From NCBI GenBank assembly GCA_018668635.1, contig JABJCN010000176.1:1-34108 (forward strand): DNA of 34,108 bases. The letters are read 5' to 3'. Below, piece after piece: positions 32,265 to 34,108 of the stretch. Positions within the stretch are counted from its first letter, which is position 1. Every line of letters starts with the position of its first letter. The stretch comes from Opitutia bacterium. Lineage in GTDB: Bacteria > Verrucomicrobiota > Verrucomicrobiia > Opitutales > JABJCN01. Both the position numbers and the translations under genes were made by a program. A model generated the notes under the pieces. It was not told the DNA's origin. It worked only from the letters and a program-made list of their open reading frames with translations, and did no database searches.

Positions 32265-33080
32265 TTGACAGTAAACTCTCAGATTTGTTCAATTGATGAT
32301 GATCATTCAGGCGCTCTCCGTTCACTAAAACTAGTGGTGGGGGTGCTATGCCTTGGCTCTGCACAACCATTGTTAATGGGGGAGGGAGATATTCTTGATT
32401 GGTCTGGTTCGGTACGTGGCACGGGTGAATTACTGGCAATATTGCTGGTGACTTCAGGCATTGCCCTGTTATTCGGTGTTTATCAAGGTTGTCGTTGGTG
32501 TCGGTTACTGGCTTGGTCGGGTTGGGGTTTGTTACCTTTGGTCAGTCTGTTTTTTCTACTTAATGCCTTTTGCCGTTGGCAATTGAATTTTGACAATCCA
32601 TTTAAGCAAGGAGCTTTACTCAATCACGCTGTGCGCTTCACTGCTCCTGCTGTTTTGTTCGTTTGGATGTGGCCGTGTCGAAAAATGGATGGTCAAGGAT
32701 TCTCTACGACTCTTTGGTTTATGCGAGTTGCGGTCTCCGCAACCTTTTTGGGTCATGGTCTGAATGCATTGCGAGGAAGTCCATCCCATGTGGAATTAAT
32801 TCAAGTGACTTCTATAAATATTTTCAACCATGCCATTTCATCCCCCATGGCTGATTCTATACTGGATGCGATAGGTTTTTTTGACTTTGTCATCGCGATC
32901 CTGTTTCTTGCCCGCCAGTGGCGTGCGGTGGCATTATGGATGGCGATTTGGGGTTTTGTAACAGCTGCCAGTCGCTTGACGACCTATGGCATCGGTGAAG
33001 GTTGGGCTGGCGCCGCAATCAGGATTGCCAATGGAGGATTGCCTTATGTTATTTGGTTATTGTGGCGCCGGCGAGCTTAA
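32265..33080 (+). CDS. Multi-pass membrane protein, possibly DoxX-like
   Basis: The 271-residue product has about seven hydrophobic helices (for instance about 20-38, 55-72, 82-100, 122-137, 150-166, 197-217, 222-238) and ends W-R-R-R-A. The 'T-T-L-W-F-M-R-V-A-V-S-A-T-F-L-G-H-G-L-N-A-L' helix with 'I-G-F-F-D-F-V-I-A-I-L-F-L-A-R' resembles DoxX-type membrane proteins, but the match is loose and I give no function. The start is uncertain: the frame opens with TTG at 32265, no ATG occurs until residue 38, and GTG codons around residues 24-27 would trim the polar N-terminus. That TTG lies within TTGACA, which could instead be a -35 element. It faces the gene at 33084 tail to tail with a three-base gap. 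Confidence 0.6.
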   Translation: MTVNSQICSIDDDHSGALRSLKLVVGVLCLGSAQPLLMGEGDILDWSGSVRGTGELLAILLVTSGIALLFGVYQGCRWCRLLAWSGWGLLPLVSLFFLLNAFCRWQLNFDNPFKQGALLNHAVRFTAPAVLFVWMWPCRKMDGQGFSTTLWFMRVAVSATFLGHGLNALRGSPSHVELIQVTSINIFNHAISSPMADSILDAIGFFDFVIAILFLARQWRAVALWMAIWGFVTAASRLTTYGIGEGWAGAAIRIANGGLPYVIWLLWRRRA

Positions 33081-33083
33081 TTC

Positions 33084-34108
33084 TCATCTTACTGGTAGGA
33101 TTATAGTGTAGCGGTCAATCAGTTCGCGTTTCCACCAGTCGCCTGTATCTCGTCGTTCTTTTGCTGTTGTGAATTTATAATGGTGAAGTCGTAATCTCAG
33201 TTGTCTTGGCGGCTCCTCAGGAAAGGGATTTTCTTCAAGGAGAGAGAGGACCTCAGCACGTTGTTCGGCTAGAGCGCTAATAAATTCGACAAACCACCTG
33301 GGTGAACCGCTTTGGAAAGTTCCTGATTCGATCTGGAACCCCGCAAACCACATTTGCCAGTCAAGTCGAGGCATATGGGGGAAGAAAAACCCTGGTTTAC
33401 GTTCAGTTGCTCCAGGTTTCCAGCGAAAGTTATATCGTCTCCAGTCAACACCGTTATCGCTACCGGAAATTTCAATTTCGGGTCGCGTAGTGGTCATTAC
33501 TCGGAAAAGTCCGTATGAATTGGCGATGTGTAGTAACCTTATATGTTGTTTGATGTAATGTTCCCACTCAGGGGGATCCGGTTTGGCATTAGTTGCTGAC
33601 AATGCCTTATTGCCTCTGAAGTCTTGTTCAACGAAGCCTTTTCCCATCCAGGTGTAAATTAACCCCAGTTTGATCAATGTAATAAATTGTACGCGTTTAA
33701 GTATAATAATTGTTGTTTCATCTGGATTTGTGGACTTGGAAATTTTCTTTCGGGTCCAATTTGGTAGGCATTGATCGTCGAACAGGGGCACACAAAGAAT
33801 GATTGTGAGTAGGTTGAAATAGCCATAATTTCCCGAGCAAATAATAACTACTTGGAGCGCAACTTGAGCGAGTGCTGCGCTGTGGCGAAGTCGACGGGGT
33901 AAAAAAAACAGAAACGGAAGTACAAGCTCTATAACCAACATCAGGCGGAGTGATAGTCGGTCAAACCACACAGGAAGGTTGTGGATATGCCAACTGGTCC
34001 AAGCTGGTATGGGTTGTGTCCAGTAATGGTAACGTAGTGCAGTGAGATCCCTCCATGCATTTTCTTTTCCTGATCCAAAATATGTGAGTTTCACGAGACC
34101 AGATTCAA
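33084..34108 (-). CDS. Lipase-maturation-factor-like membrane protein, 5' end cut by window edge
   Basis: The minus-strand frame stays open to the right edge. Upstream of the GTG at 34094 it continues E-S-G-L-V, so the true start lies outside. The visible part starts 'S-G-L-V-K-L-T-Y-F-G-S-G', then 'A-W-R-D-L-T-A-L-R-Y-H-Y-W-T-Q-P-I-P', membrane helices with 'E-L-V-L-P-F-L-F-F-L-P-R-R-L-R', and 'G-N-Y-G-Y-F-N-L-L-T-I-I-L-C'. These match LMF1-family proteins, which in animals mature secreted lipases and in bacteria are of unknown role. The C-terminal domain holds I-E-I-S-G-S-D-N-G-V-D-W and 'M-P-R-L-D-W-Q-M-W-F-A', also typical. About 100-150 N-terminal residues are missing from view. Confidence 0.88.
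   Translation of the reverse strand, partial: ESGLVKLTYFGSGKENAWRDLTALRYHYWTQPIPAWTSWHIHNLPVWFDRLSLRLMLVIELVLPFLFFLPRRLRHSAALAQVALQVVIICSGNYGYFNLLTIILCVPLFDDQCLPNWTRKKISKSTNPDETTIIILKRVQFITLIKLGLIYTWMGKGFVEQDFRGNKALSATNAKPDPPEWEHYIKQHIRLLHIANSYGLFRVMTTTRPEIEISGSDNGVDWRRYNFRWKPGATERKPGFFFPHMPRLDWQMWFAGFQIESGTFQSGSPRWFVEFISALAEQRAEVLSLLEENPFPEEPPRQLRLRLHHYKFTTAKERRDTGDWWKRELIDRYTIILPVR

Overview
The window looks like a chromosomal segment of a bacterium in the PVC group, most likely a marine Verrucomicrobiota of the Opitutia (Puniceicoccales/Coraliomargarita-like) type. This rests on the mix of families: a planctomycete-type DUF1592/DUF1588/DUF1585 cytochrome protein paired with DUF1552, exported leucine-rich repeats, DUF1080, a sialate O-acetylesterase remnant, ResB plus a long CcsA, a lipase-maturation-factor-like protein, and many genes without a Shine-Dalgarno sequence. 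No species can be named from the sequence alone.

Layout. Positions 1-3229 are all on the minus strand: the N-terminus of a MoxR-type AAA+ ATPase running off the left edge, an EamA/DMT permease and a TonB-dependent receptor. At 3431-9345 the plus strand carries msrA, a truncated sialate-esterase-like fragment, and a tight three-gene set for exported proteins (DUF1592-type cytochrome, DUF1552 with a Tat-like signal, leucine-rich-repeat protein). A 736-base gene-free stretch follows (9346-10081). It holds several inverted repeats and a 23-base piece matching the 3' end of a tmRNA gene, probably an attachment-site scar, and it ends at tRNA-Asp. Positions 10340-14785 are an information-processing block: LPLAT (DUF374), SUI1/YciH, DciA (DUF721), rpsO and pnp, closed by a strong terminator. 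Then come surE and an unrecognised exported protein built of three repeats (15776-16942). A minus-strand block follows, reading infA, cysK, dtd, aag. Positions 19531-21952 hold tadA, superoxide dismutase and class II aldolase. Positions 22082-27703 are a cytochrome c biogenesis unit (two-domain lipoprotein, ResB, CcsA). leuC lies convergent to it. The right end has a GYF-DUF898 protein with an M48 protease, a DUF1080 protein, a multi-pass membrane protein, and a lipase-maturation-factor-like gene cut by the right edge.

How the parts may work together. The System II (ResB/CcsA) machinery attaches heme to CxxCH motifs outside the membrane, and the DUF1592 protein has two such motifs, so one locus may mature the product of the other. 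MsrA, superoxide dismutase and cysteine synthase are ordinary redox and sulfur housekeeping genes. No CRISPR array, intact insertion sequence, prophage, toxin-antitoxin pair or recognised defence system was seen. The least explained items are the three-gene exported operon with its LRR partner, the tmRNA-end scar with its nested inverted repeats, the three-repeat exported protein, and the CcsA with a long N-terminal periplasmic region containing EF-hand-like loops.
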